NCBI RefSeq assembly: GCF_017497985.1
Contig: NZ_JAGDFV010000012.1
Location: forward strand, 42,881 to 106,880
Length of the DNA stretch: 64,000 nucleotides
Origin: Meiothermus sp. CFH 77666
Lineage (GTDB): Bacteria > Deinococcota > Deinococci > Deinococcales > Thermaceae
Direction of reading: 5' to 3'
Part shown: piece after piece, positions 25,274 through 34,711 of the stretch
Position numbering within the stretch: position 1 is the first letter of the stretch
Layout of the letters: every line of letters begins with the position of its first letter
Position numbers and translations under genes: made by a program
The notes under the pieces: generated by a model
The model's input: only the letters and a program-made list of their open reading frames with translations
Told to the model about the DNA's origin: nothing
The model's database searches: none

Positions 25274-26596
25274 TCAAGAAGCCACCTTGACCACCCCAGC
25301 GTCTATCAGATGCTGGATTTGCTCCGGCGTGTAACCCAGCACGCCCGCTAGCACCGCCCGAGTATGTTCGCCCAGCAGCGGCGGATGGCCCTGGGCGCGG
25401 GCAGGGGTGCGGGACAGGTGCGAAAGCGGCGAACCGATTAGGGGAATGGCGCCCAGGGTCGGGTGGGCAACCTCCTGGCGCATTCCCCGGGCCTGGGCCT
25501 GGGGCTCGGCGAAAGCCTCGGCCAGGTTGTTGACCGGCGTGACCGGAACCCCGGCCTGGGTGAAGCGCTCGAGCCACTCCCGGCGGGGACGGGTGCGCAG
25601 GATGGCCTCGAGCCTGGGCAGCAGTTCGGCGCGGTGGGTTACCCGGCCTGCGTTGGTCTGGAAGCGTTCATCGTCCCATAGCTCGGGGTGCTCTGTAGCC
25701 TCGCACACCCGGCGGTACTGTTCGTCGTTGCCCACGGTCAGCATGAACCAGCCATCCGAGGCGGCAAACGCGCCGTAGGGGACAATCTGAGGATGGGCGT
25801 TCCCCAACCGCTCGGGTAGCTGCTGGGTCACCAGGTAACTCTGGGCCAGGTTAACCATGGCGGCCAGCCCCACATCAAAGAGCGCCAGATCCAGGTGCTG
25901 CCCCAGCCCGCTGCGCGAGCGCTCCTGTAGCGCGGCCAGGACGGCCACGGCCCCGTTCATGCCGGTCATCAGGTCTATCCAGGCCACCGGAACCCGCATG
26001 GGCGGCCCCTCCGGCTCACCCGTAACCGACATAATGCCGCAAAGCCCCTGCACCGCCACATCGTAGCCGGGTTCCTGGGCGCGGGGGCCAGTCTGGCCGT
26101 AACCGGTGATGGAAAGATAGATGAGCCCTGGGTTCAACCGGGCAAGGCTGGCATAGTCCAGGCCATAGCGGGCCAGGTCGCCGGTCTTGTAGTTCTCCAC
26201 CAGCACATCGGCCTGCCTGGCCAGCTCCTGGACAATCTGCTGGCCCCTGGGGTCTTTGAGGTTCACCACCACGCTCTTCTTGCCCCGGTTGCAGGAGAGG
26301 TAGTAAGCGCTCTCCCCCTCGGATGCGAGAGTCCAGCGGGGACTTTGACCCTTCTGGGAGTACGGTTCTGTCCTGGGGCTTGCCCCCTCATCCCCCCGGC
26401 CCCCTTCGCCCTCGAGGGCAGAAGAGGGTGGCTGAAGACCGGACAGGAAGGGGGGGCCCCAGGTTCGGGTGTCGTCTCCCTTGGGAGGCTCGATTTTCCA
26501 GACCTCCGCGCCCAGGTCGGCCAGCATCTGCGTGCAGTAGGGGCCGGCCAGAATGCGGGAAAGGTCGAGCACTTTGAGACCATCCAGTGCGCCCAT
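25274..26596 (-). CDS. CaiB/BaiF-family CoA-transferase with an in-frame insertion
   Basis: A 440-residue family III CoA-transferase, moving CoA between acyl groups through an aspartyl-CoA intermediate. Family features: the start MGALDGLKVLDLSRILAGPY, VWKIEPPKGDDTR, SAYYLSCNRGKKSVVVNLK, GYDVAVQGLCGIMSVTGEP and SLFDVGLAAMVN-like ALFDVGLAAMVN. Between GPPF (residue 50) and GESAYYLS (residue 94) there are about 43 extra residues rich in Gly, Glu, Ser and Arg, encoded by DNA resembling an intergenic repeat (26318-26446). The frame is kept, so the enzyme may still work with a surface loop. ATG at 26596 lies 39 bases from the divergent galE. Substrate cannot be assigned. Confidence 0.85.
   Translation of the reverse strand: MGALDGLKVLDLSRILAGPYCTQMLADLGAEVWKIEPPKGDDTRTWGPPFLSGLQPPSSALEGEGGRGDEGASPRTEPYSQKGQSPRWTLASEGESAYYLSCNRGKKSVVVNLKDPRGQQIVQELARQADVLVENYKTGDLARYGLDYASLARLNPGLIYLSITGYGQTGPRAQEPGYDVAVQGLCGIMSVTGEPEGPPMRVPVAWIDLMTGMNGAVAVLAALQERSRSGLGQHLDLALFDVGLAAMVNLAQSYLVTQQLPERLGNAHPQIVPYGAFAASDGWFMLTVGNDEQYRRVCEATEHPELWDDERFQTNAGRVTHRAELLPRLEAILRTRPRREWLERFTQAGVPVTPVNNLAEAFAEPQAQARGMRQEVAHPTLGAIPLIGSPLSHLSRTPARAQGHPPLLGEHTRAVLAGVLGYTPEQIQHLIDAGVVKVAS
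26318..26446. repeat. Repeat-derived insertion inside the CoA-transferase gene
   Basis: This C/G-rich segment contains CCCCCTCATCCCCCCGG and CCCTCGAGGG and has no counterpart in ordinary family members. It resembles, on the opposite strand, the GGGAGGG..GGGGAGG..GCAAGGCCC repeat at 43545-43577 and 52721-52752. Its length keeps the reading frame. Confidence 0.45.
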
Positions 26597-26622
26597 GGTC
26601 CAAATACTAAGGCTTTTACGGG

Positions 26623-26628
26623 TACAAT
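26623..26628 (+). promoter_or_regulatory. -10 box TACAAT before galE, leaderless arrangement
   Basis: TACAAT, seven bases, then ATG at 26636, in the 39-base divergent spacer with the CoA-transferase gene. No good -35 is seen. Confidence 0.5.
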
Positions 26629-26635
26629 CGGGCCC

Positions 26636-27640
26636 ATGAAGGTTCTGATTACAGGCGGAGCAGGGTATATCGGCAGCACCATCGCCAACGCACTTCAGGA
26701 CACCGGCCACGTGCCGGTACTGCTGGACTCTCTGGTCACAGGGCCCAGGGCTTTTACCCAGGGCAAGATTTTCTACGAGGGCGACATCGCCGACCGGCCG
26801 CTACTCGAGCGCATCTTCCAGAACCACCCCGACATCCACAGCACCATTCACTGCGCTGCCCGTATTGTGGTGCCGGAGTCGGTGCAGGAGCCTTACCTCT
26901 ACTACCGCGAGAACGTCTGCAAAAGCCTGGAACTGTTCAAGAACCTGGGGGAACTCGGCTACCCCAGGGTGGTGTTCAGCTCCTCGGCCTCCATCTACGA
27001 CGTGGTGCCGGGGTTCAAAGTAACCGAAACCTCACCGCTCAAGCCCAGTTCGCCTTACGCCCGCACCAAGTACATGATGGAGATGGTGCTGGAAGACCTG
27101 TCCAGGGCCACCCCACTGCGCGGCATTGCCCTGCGCTATTTCAACCCCATCGGGGCCGACCCCAAGCTGCGCTCGGGCATCCACGTACGCGAACCCAGCC
27201 ATGTGCTGGGCAAGATGGTAGACGTAGCCCTGGGCAAGCTACCCGAGTTCACCCTCACCGGCGTAGACTGGCCCACCCGCGACGGCTCGGGCATCCGCGA
27301 CTACATCCATGTGTGGGATCTGGCCATGGCTCACGTAAAGGCGGTGGAGCAGTTCGATGCGGTCATGGAAAAAACCCAGAGCCCCTACGTGGTAATTAAC
27401 CTGGGCACCGGCAACGGGGTCACGGTAAAAGAACTTGTAGCCGCTTTCGAGCGCGTGTACGGAAAGCAAATCCCCAAACGCGAAGCCCCGCCCCGCCCAG
27501 GCGATGTGGCCGGGGCCTACGCCAACGCCGACCGGGCCCTGGAACTGCTGGGCTGGAAAGCCGAGCACTCGATTGACGAGGGCATCGCCAGCGCCCTGGC
27601 CTGGGGCCAGAAACGCAAGGAAATCCTGGGGTATGTCTAG
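26636..27640 (+). CDS. galE: UDP-glucose 4-epimerase
   Basis: A 334-residue extended short-chain dehydrogenase that interconverts UDP-glucose and UDP-galactose for surface polysaccharides or galactose use. It has the NAD-binding GGAGYIGS at the N terminus, the catalytic SSSASIY Ser/Thr region and YARTK (YxxxK), ALRYFNPIGA, and the sugar-binding RDGSGIRDYIHVWDLAMAH and GTGNGVTV. The spelling SASIYDVVPG and IHVRE departs from enterobacterial GalE, so specificity for a related UDP-sugar is possible. Confidence 0.9.
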   Translation: MKVLITGGAGYIGSTIANALQDTGHVPVLLDSLVTGPRAFTQGKIFYEGDIADRPLLERIFQNHPDIHSTIHCAARIVVPESVQEPYLYYRENVCKSLELFKNLGELGYPRVVFSSSASIYDVVPGFKVTETSPLKPSSPYARTKYMMEMVLEDLSRATPLRGIALRYFNPIGADPKLRSGIHVREPSHVLGKMVDVALGKLPEFTLTGVDWPTRDGSGIRDYIHVWDLAMAHVKAVEQFDAVMEKTQSPYVVINLGTGNGVTVKELVAAFERVYGKQIPKREAPPRPGDVAGAYANADRALELLGWKAEHSIDEGIASALAWGQKRKEILGYV

Positions 27641-27720
27641 CGCAACCCGCAGATGGCCAAACCTCCCGGCCTGCACCTGACCCGCGACCTGCGACTTGAG
27701 ACCCTTTTTGACGTTGTGCT

Positions 27721-27726
27721 TACAAT
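27721..27726 (+). promoter_or_regulatory. -10 box TACAAT before the HExxH gene, leaderless arrangement
   Basis: TACAAT, six bases, then GTG at 27733. The spacer also contains a CCTGCGACTTG repeat (27688-27698) that recurs at 7760-7770. Confidence 0.5.
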
Positions 27727-27732
27727 CAACCT

Positions 27733-28548
27733 GTGCAGGCCCTCCCCCATCCCCACATCCCGCTGCAAGCCTCCGAGGGCTCGGTGCTGCGGGCCAGGGC
27801 CATGCAGGAATACCTGCTAGCCTTGCGCGGGGCGCTAGCACGCTATGCCGAGGTGCCGCCGGTACATCTGATGGTGCTGAACGAGGCCGACTGGAAGGCA
27901 CGGGTCAAGCACCCCTATGGTTTTCCGTTTCAGCGCACCAGCCTGCGGGAGGGGCTTTATCTGTTCTTGCCCGCCCGTTACCCCGAGCGCTTGATTTGGC
28001 GGCTGCGCGAGACCCTGGTTCCGGCCATCAAAAGGGCCGGGAAGCCCTACGGCCAGCCCAGTGATTTTCTGGATCTCAACCTTGGGCACGAGTACGCCCA
28101 TGCGGTGGCGGTGGCCTGGAAGCTGCGCACCCGGGTTCGCTGGGTGGACGAGTTTATGGCCAACTACCTGTACCTGCTGGCACTCCACCAGGCCCTGCCG
28201 GAGCTGTACCCCCAGGCCAGGCAGTGGGGCCTGCTGCTGGCCCACCTGACGCCCAGCGAGCCCAGCCTGGGCAGCTACGAACGCAAACCCAAGACGCTTT
28301 CCGACCAGCTCTGGTTTCAGGGGCAGTTCACCCTCGAGGCCGCGCGGCTGGTGGAGGAAAAGGACGATGCACTGCTAAAGGGCCTGCTACAGGCGGCGCC
28401 ACTATCCAGGAAAACCGTGCACAAAGTTCTGGTTGGTTTGGAACCCGACCTGCGCGAATGGTTCGCCAGCTTTGCCCCAAGGAAAACACTCGCCCCTCAG
28501 GAGCTTGGGGACGGCCTCAACTGGGAGGAAGTAGGAGAAAAACCATAG
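27733..28548 (+). CDS. Uncharacterised protein with a zincin-like HExxH motif
   Basis: A 271-residue protein not recognised as a known family. LNLGHEYAHAVAVAW contains HEYAH (His119, Glu120, His123), followed by VDEFMANYLY, so Glu140 lies 17 residues after the second histidine, close to the HExxH..E arrangement of gluzincin metallopeptidases. There is no signal peptide or membrane segment, so it would act in the cytoplasm. The N-terminal third has no recognised motif. The start is GTG at 27733, set by a leaderless -10 box. It follows galE by about 90 bases but has its own promoter. Activity is inferred from the motif only. Confidence 0.7.
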   Translation: MQALPHPHIPLQASEGSVLRARAMQEYLLALRGALARYAEVPPVHLMVLNEADWKARVKHPYGFPFQRTSLREGLYLFLPARYPERLIWRLRETLVPAIKRAGKPYGQPSDFLDLNLGHEYAHAVAVAWKLRTRVRWVDEFMANYLYLLALHQALPELYPQARQWGLLLAHLTPSEPSLGSYERKPKTLSDQLWFQGQFTLEAARLVEEKDDALLKGLLQAAPLSRKTVHKVLVGLEPDLREWFASFAPRKTLAPQELGDGLNWEEVGEKP

Positions 28549-28585
28549 CCCCCTTGAACCATCCCTGTCATAACACTTGGCCCAC

Positions 28586-28620
28586 TTATGGGAACGTTGA
28601 AGTAGGGAACAGGGGTCAGG
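28586..28620 (+). repeat. Dispersed repeat B, copy after the HExxH gene
   Basis: These 35 bases match the minus strand of 14684-14718 with about three differences. The GGGGTCAGG..GTATG end also matches 4857-4871. It sits in a 200-base gap between two genes. Confidence 0.55.
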
Positions 28621-28749
28621 CGTATGAACACCGCAACCTACCTTCCATCTTGTGCATCGCTGAAAGTTGGGTATCTGGCTAAAGTTGGAATTACCGGTAG
28701 CGAACGGCATTCACCTCAAACTCACACGCCTTTGACGTAAGCCCAGTGC

Positions 28750-29781
28750 CTATCGGGGTGGAGCCACATCCCCCGGCTTGCCGTCCGAGACCAGCTTACG
28801 CACCCAGTCGGCAAAGGTCACCTCCCCTACCTTGGTGCTGTAGAACTCGGGCCGCCCGATAATGCAGTGCTGGGTGCCCGGGGCCAGGTAGCTGTAGAAG
28901 TTGGGGGCCGACTGTTTGATGGAGGCAAGGTTGGCCAGAGCACCCTGCACCCACTGCTGGGCAATTTCCGGGGTAGGGCGCGGCTGGCCCAGAATCAGGC
29001 TGTAAAAGAAAATTTGCACCTCGTCCAGCAGGGTGCTGTACTGGGCAAAGCTGCGGTTGGGGTAGGCTTTGGCGAAGGCCTGGTAGAGGTCGTTGGAACC
29101 GAGTTTGGCGGGCTCGAGGCCCCCTATCCATCCAGGCAGCGCCCCCTGGATGCCCCAGGCTGCCGAGGCAATTGGGAAAAAGGACACCGGGGCTACCCCC
29201 AGGGCGGCATCCCCCAACTGTACCACCCTGGCGTTGGGGTAGCGGCGCATGAAATAGGGTGCCCACATGATAGAGCCATAGCCCCCCGCGCTACAGCCCG
29301 TAACCATCACGCTTTGCGGGGTGGGGATGTTGTTGAAAACCCATAGCACCGCCTGGCGGGCATTGACGGCTCCTTTGTGCTGAATGCTCAGGTCGCCATA
29401 GCGGGCGGTATTGTTGCCCCAGTGCAGGTCGGCGGTGCAGTAGGGCACAAACACGTGGGTCCAGTCGCGGAAGGGGTTCTCGGGGTTGTTGCGGTTGAAA
29501 ACCCCCTGCCCCGCCTGTAAGTCCTGGATTTGCAGCCGGGGGGTGTAGAGGCGCGACTGGGGGTTGCAGGTTGCGGCATCCCAGCAAGCCCCTCCTCCCT
29601 GAAAGTTCACAATCACCTTATCGGCGGCCCCTGGCGCCACATAAAAACGCCAGGGAGAGCCATCCGAGCAGACCGCTGCACCTCCAGGGCGAATCTCCTG
29701 CCAACCCGCGGGAGCCTGGATCGAACCCTGAGCTAACGCAAAACCAAAACACGTGACGAGCAGCACGAACCAACGCAGCAT
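28750..29781 (-). CDS. Secreted pectinacetylesterase-family protein
   Basis: A 343-residue protein with a cleavable signal (MLRWFVLLVTCFGFALAQG) and an alpha/beta-hydrolase of the PAE/Notum family. Family motifs are VNFQGGGACWDAATC, the nucleophile elbow VTGCSAGGYGS (Ser), and GTQHCI with the catalytic His near the C terminus. VPYCTADLHWG is also typical. The family deacetylates pectin or other acylated substrates outside the cell; the actual substrate is unknown. ATG at 29781 is preceded by AAAGGAGG. Confidence 0.85.
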   Translation of the reverse strand: MLRWFVLLVTCFGFALAQGSIQAPAGWQEIRPGGAAVCSDGSPWRFYVAPGAADKVIVNFQGGGACWDAATCNPQSRLYTPRLQIQDLQAGQGVFNRNNPENPFRDWTHVFVPYCTADLHWGNNTARYGDLSIQHKGAVNARQAVLWVFNNIPTPQSVMVTGCSAGGYGSIMWAPYFMRRYPNARVVQLGDAALGVAPVSFFPIASAAWGIQGALPGWIGGLEPAKLGSNDLYQAFAKAYPNRSFAQYSTLLDEVQIFFYSLILGQPRPTPEIAQQWVQGALANLASIKQSAPNFYSYLAPGTQHCIIGRPEFYSTKVGEVTFADWVRKLVSDGKPGDVAPPR

Positions 29782-29853
29782 GTTGCCTCCTTTGGAAGAT
29801 TAGCTTACCGCAAGGTGTGCTCTAGGCTTAAGGCCCTGCTGGGAAGGCTCTGA

Positions 29854-29870
29854 TATACTTCCCTCGGAGG
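29854..29870 (+). promoter_or_regulatory. -10 box TATACT and ribosome binding site of the small barrel-like gene
   Basis: TATACT at 29854-29859 is followed by GGAGG at 29866-29870 and ATG at 29877, giving a very short leader. Confidence 0.45.
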
Positions 29871-29876
29871 TTGCTT

Positions 29877-30335
29877 ATGCAGAAACTGATGGCTATCGTG
29901 CTGGTTGCAATCTTGAGCGGGGCCTTCGCCCAGGGACGGTTGTTTGGTGAGGTTGCCAGCGGAAACATGAGCCTGGTGCCTGGGTTTAGCCTGAGCGTTC
30001 AGGCCCGCATGGGGGCCGAGAATGTGATTGGCCCGTTGGCGCTGCGGGGCGGCTTTGGGCTTGCTACTGGTGGCGGAACCCAGTTTTCCATCGGAGCCGA
30101 TGTGATTTACTTCCTGCGCTCGAGTGGCAACCCTGATTTCTACTTTGGAGGCGGCCTAGGCCTGGTAGCAGGCGGCACTACCGTCTTTAGTATCAACGGC
30201 AACGCCGGACTGGAAATTCCCGTAACCCGCGATTTCAACTTTTTCGTGGAATTGCAACCCGCGCTTTTGTTCGCCGGCGGTTCCAGCACTTTTGTTATGG
30301 GAGTCGAGTTTGGGCCCAGGCTCTACTTCCGCTAA
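29877..30335 (+). CDS. Small exported outer-membrane-like protein
   Basis: A 152-residue protein with a signal peptide (MQKLMAIVLVAILSGAFAQG). The mature part is glycine-rich with alternating hydrophobic and polar residues (IGPLALRGGFGLATGGGTQF; FYFGGGLGLVAGGTTVFSIN) and ends with an aromatic-rich strand (GVEFGPRLYFR), which suggests a small eight-stranded-type beta-barrel or surface-layer-associated protein. No specific family was recognised. ATG at 29877 has GGAGG seven bases upstream. A strong terminator follows. Confidence 0.7.
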   Translation: MQKLMAIVLVAILSGAFAQGRLFGEVASGNMSLVPGFSLSVQARMGAENVIGPLALRGGFGLATGGGTQFSIGADVIYFLRSSGNPDFYFGGGLGLVAGGTTVFSINGNAGLEIPVTRDFNFFVELQPALLFAGGSSTFVMGVEFGPRLYFR

Positions 30336-30356
30336 ACACTCTTTACGGTTTCTTTG

Positions 30357-30386
30357 ACCAGGGGTGCTCACATCCCTGGTTTTTTA
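30357..30386 (+). terminator. Intrinsic terminator between convergent genes
   Basis: ACCAGGG and CCCTGGT (30357-30363, 30374-30380) form a seven-pair stem with a ten-base loop, followed by T residues that run into the stop codon of the convergent ABC permease gene (30384-30386). Confidence 0.8.
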
Positions 30387-31645
30387 TTCGTACCGAAGGG
30401 CTTCAATCGGGTCAAGTGCGGCAGCCCTCGCGGCAGGCCACACCCCAAAAAACAAGCCCACCAGGGCACTGACCGCCAGAGCCAGAAAAACCGTGGTGGG
30501 ACTTAGAATGTACACCTTGAAGAAAGGCACCGTGGCGGTTATGAGCAAGAGCAGCCCTGCGGCCAGAAGTACCCCTAGCAGACCCCCTACGAGCGTCAGC
30601 ACCACCGCCTCGATCAAGAACTGCTGGCGAATCTGTCCCGAGGTGGCCCCCAGGGCTTTCCGCAGGCCAATCTCGCGGGTGCGCTCGGTCACCGAGACCA
30701 GCATGATGTTCATGATGCCAATACCCCCAACCAAAAGTGATAAGCCCGCAATAGCGCCCAGCAGCGCCTGCAAGATGAGGGTGACCGAGCGCAGGGTGCC
30801 CTGGAAGCTCTCGGTGGACTGTACCTGGTACTTGCCCTTGCCGTAACGGCTCTCGAAGATGCGCTGCACCTGGCGCGTGACCTGCTGGGCGTCGGCCCCT
30901 TTCTTGAGGGGCAGAATGACAAACGCATACTCGCCCCGCCGTGCGGTGGGGGAGGTATTCCAGATGAGCTGGATGGGGGCATAGACGGTTGCGCTCGAGC
31001 CAAACCCCCCAAAAATACCGCTGGGAGGCTCCAGCACCCCCACCACCGTAAGGTCGATGCGGGCCCCGCCGGGGTAGTACAGTCGGGCCACCTGACCCAC
31101 CGCTTCGCGGCCTGGAAACAGGTCCTTGGCGGCCCGGTCGGAGAGTACCGCCACCGCCAGACCACCCCGGGCCTCGAGGTCGGTAAAATAGCGCCCCCTG
31201 GCAATTTTGTTGGTGGGATCGAGCCTGGGCAAATCCCCCGGCGTGCCTTGCAGTTGCATGGAGCGTCGCTCACCCGGCTTGCTCTCGTACTGAATGCTGG
31301 TAAAAAGTTGGGGAATCACCGTGACGGGCAGCGCCTGCAGGGCCTGCAGGTCTTCCTCGCGGATGGGTGCAGAGCTGAAATCCTGGCCCTCGTTGAAGTT
31401 GGGTTGTACGAAGATCGAGCGGCCTGCCACAGCTTCCAGGTCCTGGGTAATGCCTGCCGTCGCCATCTGGCCCAGCGAGATCATGGCCGTGACCGCAAAT
31501 ACCCCAATCACGATGCCCAGCAAGGCCAGGAAGCTGCGGAGCTTGTTGCCCCACAGCGACTCGAAGGCCATGCGAAAGTTCTCCAGCGGGTTCATGCCCG
31601 ACATACTCGCCTGCGGCGGGCTCTGCGGGGCGTTTTTGGCAGGGT

Positions 31646-31649
<4 letters not shown>
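30384..31649 (-). CDS. MacB-type ABC transporter permease
   Basis: A 421-residue permease of the MacB/FtsX-like family. One membrane helix lies near residues 40-65 ([20 protein letters not shown]), followed by a large extracytoplasmic MacB-PCD domain (about 70-290), then three C-terminal helices ([54 protein letters not shown]) and the typical [15 protein letters not shown] end. The start ATG overlaps the ATPase stop (ATGA). These exporters usually move lipoproteins, peptides or macrolides. The substrate here is unknown. Confidence 0.9.
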
Positions 31650-32337
<688 letters not shown>

Positions 32338-32341
<4 letters not shown>

Positions 32342-33567
32342 GGACGAGCCTCCGGGCCGCTCAAGCGGTAGCTGACCCTGGCGCCCTCCTTGAGGGCTTC
32401 GGGGGGTAGCGATACCACGATGCTCTGGTCGGGAATACCTTCTACGGCGGCCTGGGTGAGGTTGCGGGCGAGTACTGTAACCGGCTGCTTGCGCACCGTA
32501 CGGGTGGCCGAATCCACCACCCAGAGGTAGGTTTGGCCCCCCGCTTCTACCAGGGTCTCCAGGGGCACCTTGAGCGCACTGGGCAGGCGCAGGGTGGTGA
32601 TGCGGGCAGTGGCGGTCAGGCCGGGCCGGGCCAGCGACTCGGCCTTCTGGTCGAGAAAACGAATAAACACCGGCAGCACCGCGCTCCCCCCGGTTCCGGC
32701 CACCTCGGCCTGCACCCCCAGCCGATCCACCTTGCCCACCAGGGGCTGGCCGGGCGCCGCGTCGAGCTCGAGGCGCACCGGCTGGCCGGGCCGTACCCAG
32801 GGGACATCGGCCTCAGACAGGCGGGCCTGAACGCGCAGGCTCCCGGCCTCCACCAGGCGAATCGAGGGCGCACCCAGGGCAGCGCCAGCGCTCTGGGCGG
32901 TGGTCTCGACCCCCACCAGGTAGCCCACGCTCGAGACGGTGCCATTCACGGGCGCCCGCAAACTGGACTGGGCAATGCTGCGCTCGAGCGCAGACAGCTC
33001 GGTCTGGCGGGCTTGAAGCTGGGCCTGAAGGTCGCGCTGGGTACTGGTGCGGGCCTGGTTCAGGCTGGCGAGCTGGGCCTCGAGGTCGGCCACCTGGCGC
33101 TCCAGGCGTTCCACCTCGCCCCGGGCCACCCCGCCCACCCGCAGGAGTTCCCGGGCGATGCGCAGGTTCCGCCTGACCTCGAGCAGTTGGTTTTGCAGGC
33201 GGGTGCGGTTGCTCTGGTAGTCGGCCTCGGCGGCCTGGGCTCGGGCCTGCAAGGCCCGAAGCGCCTCCCGCACCGAGCGCAACTGGGCCTGTTCGTTGGT
33301 GGTCTCGAGCACCGCCAGCACCTGCCCCACCTGCACGGTCTGTCCTTCTTTGACCCGCACCTCGGCCACCCGGCCCGGCCTGGGGAAGGTGAGGGTGTAA
33401 ACCCGCGCCTCCACCGTGCCGGTCGCCCGCACTTCCCGTACAAACTCGCCCCGTTCGGCCCGCGCTACGTTGACGGCCAGGCCCTGCTCGGCCCTGGGGC
33501 GCAACAGCCCAAAGAGGGTCAGGCCCAGCGAGAGGGCCACCAGCCCGATCCAGATCCAGCGTCTCAT
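32338..33567 (-). CDS. HlyD/MacA-type periplasmic adaptor protein
   Basis: A 409-residue membrane fusion protein. A single N-terminal membrane helix ([19 protein letters not shown]) is followed by a biotinyl-lipoyl-like half ([20 protein letters not shown]), a long coiled-coil hairpin (about 85-195, rich in Glu, Gln, Arg and Leu), the second lipoyl half ([18 protein letters not shown]) and beta-barrel and membrane-proximal domains. GGAGG precedes the ATG at 33567. It is first of three overlapping genes and links the inner-membrane exporter to the outer envelope. Confidence 0.92.
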
Positions 33568-33630
33568 GCGAATTGCCTCCAGTCAGTTGAAGTTGAAGCG
33601 GGCCTACCCCAGCCAAACCTGAACAGGCCC

Positions 33631-34245
33631 CTAGCGCTGGGCCAGAATGCCCCACAGCGTGAAGGCCAGCGAAACCACCGCCACGCCCAAAGTGGCCAGG
33701 AGTGCCCGGCTGGGGGCCAGCACCTTGAGGCCCGACCAGATAATCCAGAACGACCACAATGAACCTGCAATCCCCAGCCCTTGTAGCACGCGGGTTCCGA
33801 TGGCCGCCCCGACCACCTGCTGATACTCGCGCTGCCAGGCCCGCAGGGCCTCGGGGTCGGTGGCCGGTGGCAGGGGGGAAAGATCGCCGGTGATGGGAAA
33901 CAAGGCCCCCAGCGGAACCAGCACCAGCCCCACCAGCAAAGCCGGTACCGAGGCCCAACCATAGACCTCCCAGGCCCGGCTATCCGGCCCGGCCAGCAGG
34001 CGAATAATCAGTCCCCCCAACCCCCACAGCAGCATGCCAAATACCACCCCTCCCAAAAGCGCAAACACCAGTTGCACGGGCAATCCCCCCGGCACAAAGC
34101 TGGGCAGGAGTCGAACCAGCAACACCTGCCCCAACGAGGCTGCCACTGTACTGGCCACAACGATGAAAAATGGAGCCACAAAATTAGGCTTGCGCTCTGC
34201 CAGGGCCTTGAAAAATTGGCCGGGTTGCCACAAAACATCCCACAT
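33631..34245 (-). CDS. Yip1-family integral membrane protein
   Basis: A 204-residue protein starting MWDVLWQPGQFFKALAERKP, a typical start for the bacterial YIP1 domain, with about five hydrophobic segments (PFFIVVASTVAASLGQVLLV, LVFALLGGVVFGMLLWGLGG, VPALLVGLVLVPLGALF, SLWSFWIIWSGLKVL, LATLGVAVVSLAFTLWGILA). The ATG at 34245 has AGGTGGG upstream; a GTG at 34254 is less likely. It lies 63 bases upstream of the adaptor gene and may be cotranscribed with the exporter. Function is unknown. Confidence 0.82.
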   Translation of the reverse strand: MWDVLWQPGQFFKALAERKPNFVAPFFIVVASTVAASLGQVLLVRLLPSFVPGGLPVQLVFALLGGVVFGMLLWGLGGLIIRLLAGPDSRAWEVYGWASVPALLVGLVLVPLGALFPITGDLSPLPPATDPEALRAWQREYQQVVGAAIGTRVLQGLGIAGSLWSFWIIWSGLKVLAPSRALLATLGVAVVSLAFTLWGILAQR

Positions 34246-34711
34246 AGTTCCCACCTCTTTTGTGCCAAACTTCGTATAGATCGCGGAATATCAGACCGGG
34301 GGCTTTAGCGGCTGGTGGTTCCATCCGAGGGGCACGGGCATAACAAAGCCGCTTCCGGGCAATGCTGAAGTCCCCCACCCCAATCTTATACCGGATTCAA
34401 AAAAGACAGTTGGCCAAACCCAAAGCCCTGGAGGCGGTCTTTTTGAATCCTGGCGCAGTTCCTTCGGTCGAGCCTGGTATTGATTGCAAACGCCTCGAGG
34501 GTCGCGGTTTGTTTCCCCCAGGCTCCCGTTAGGAGCAAGCAGGCTCATCAAAAAACCATAACTAGCCGGTTCATGCCAAATTAGTCGCCGGATGAGGGGG
34601 ATAGGAATGCCACTCCAAAATGACCATCCAGCTAATTCCGGTAATACTCATCAAAGTTTGGGGTGAACGGTAGTTCATACTGCATCTACTCGGTGAACCC
34701 GGCGCTCCGCT
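34246..34711. other. Intergenic region with a long inverted repeat
   Basis: No gene is supported in these 466 bases. The notable structure is an inverted repeat at 34393-34450 (separate entry). A short match to GCCGGATGAGGGGG (about 34590-34603) recurs, inverted, near 40868. Confidence 0.6.
34393..34450. repeat. Inverted repeat GGATTCAAAAAAGAC...GTCTTTTTGAATCC
   Basis: Arms of 15 and 14 bases, identical apart from one extra A, enclose 29 bases that contain the smaller palindrome TTGGCCAA. It may be a transcription terminator for either direction, or the remnant of a small mobile element. No second copy was seen in the window. Confidence 0.6.

Noticed and set aside
27708..27726. TTGACG close to TACAAT at two starts (here and at 118-137) as full promoters
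   Set aside because: The spacing is only seven or eight bases, too short for a normal -35/-10 pair; only the -10 is accepted.
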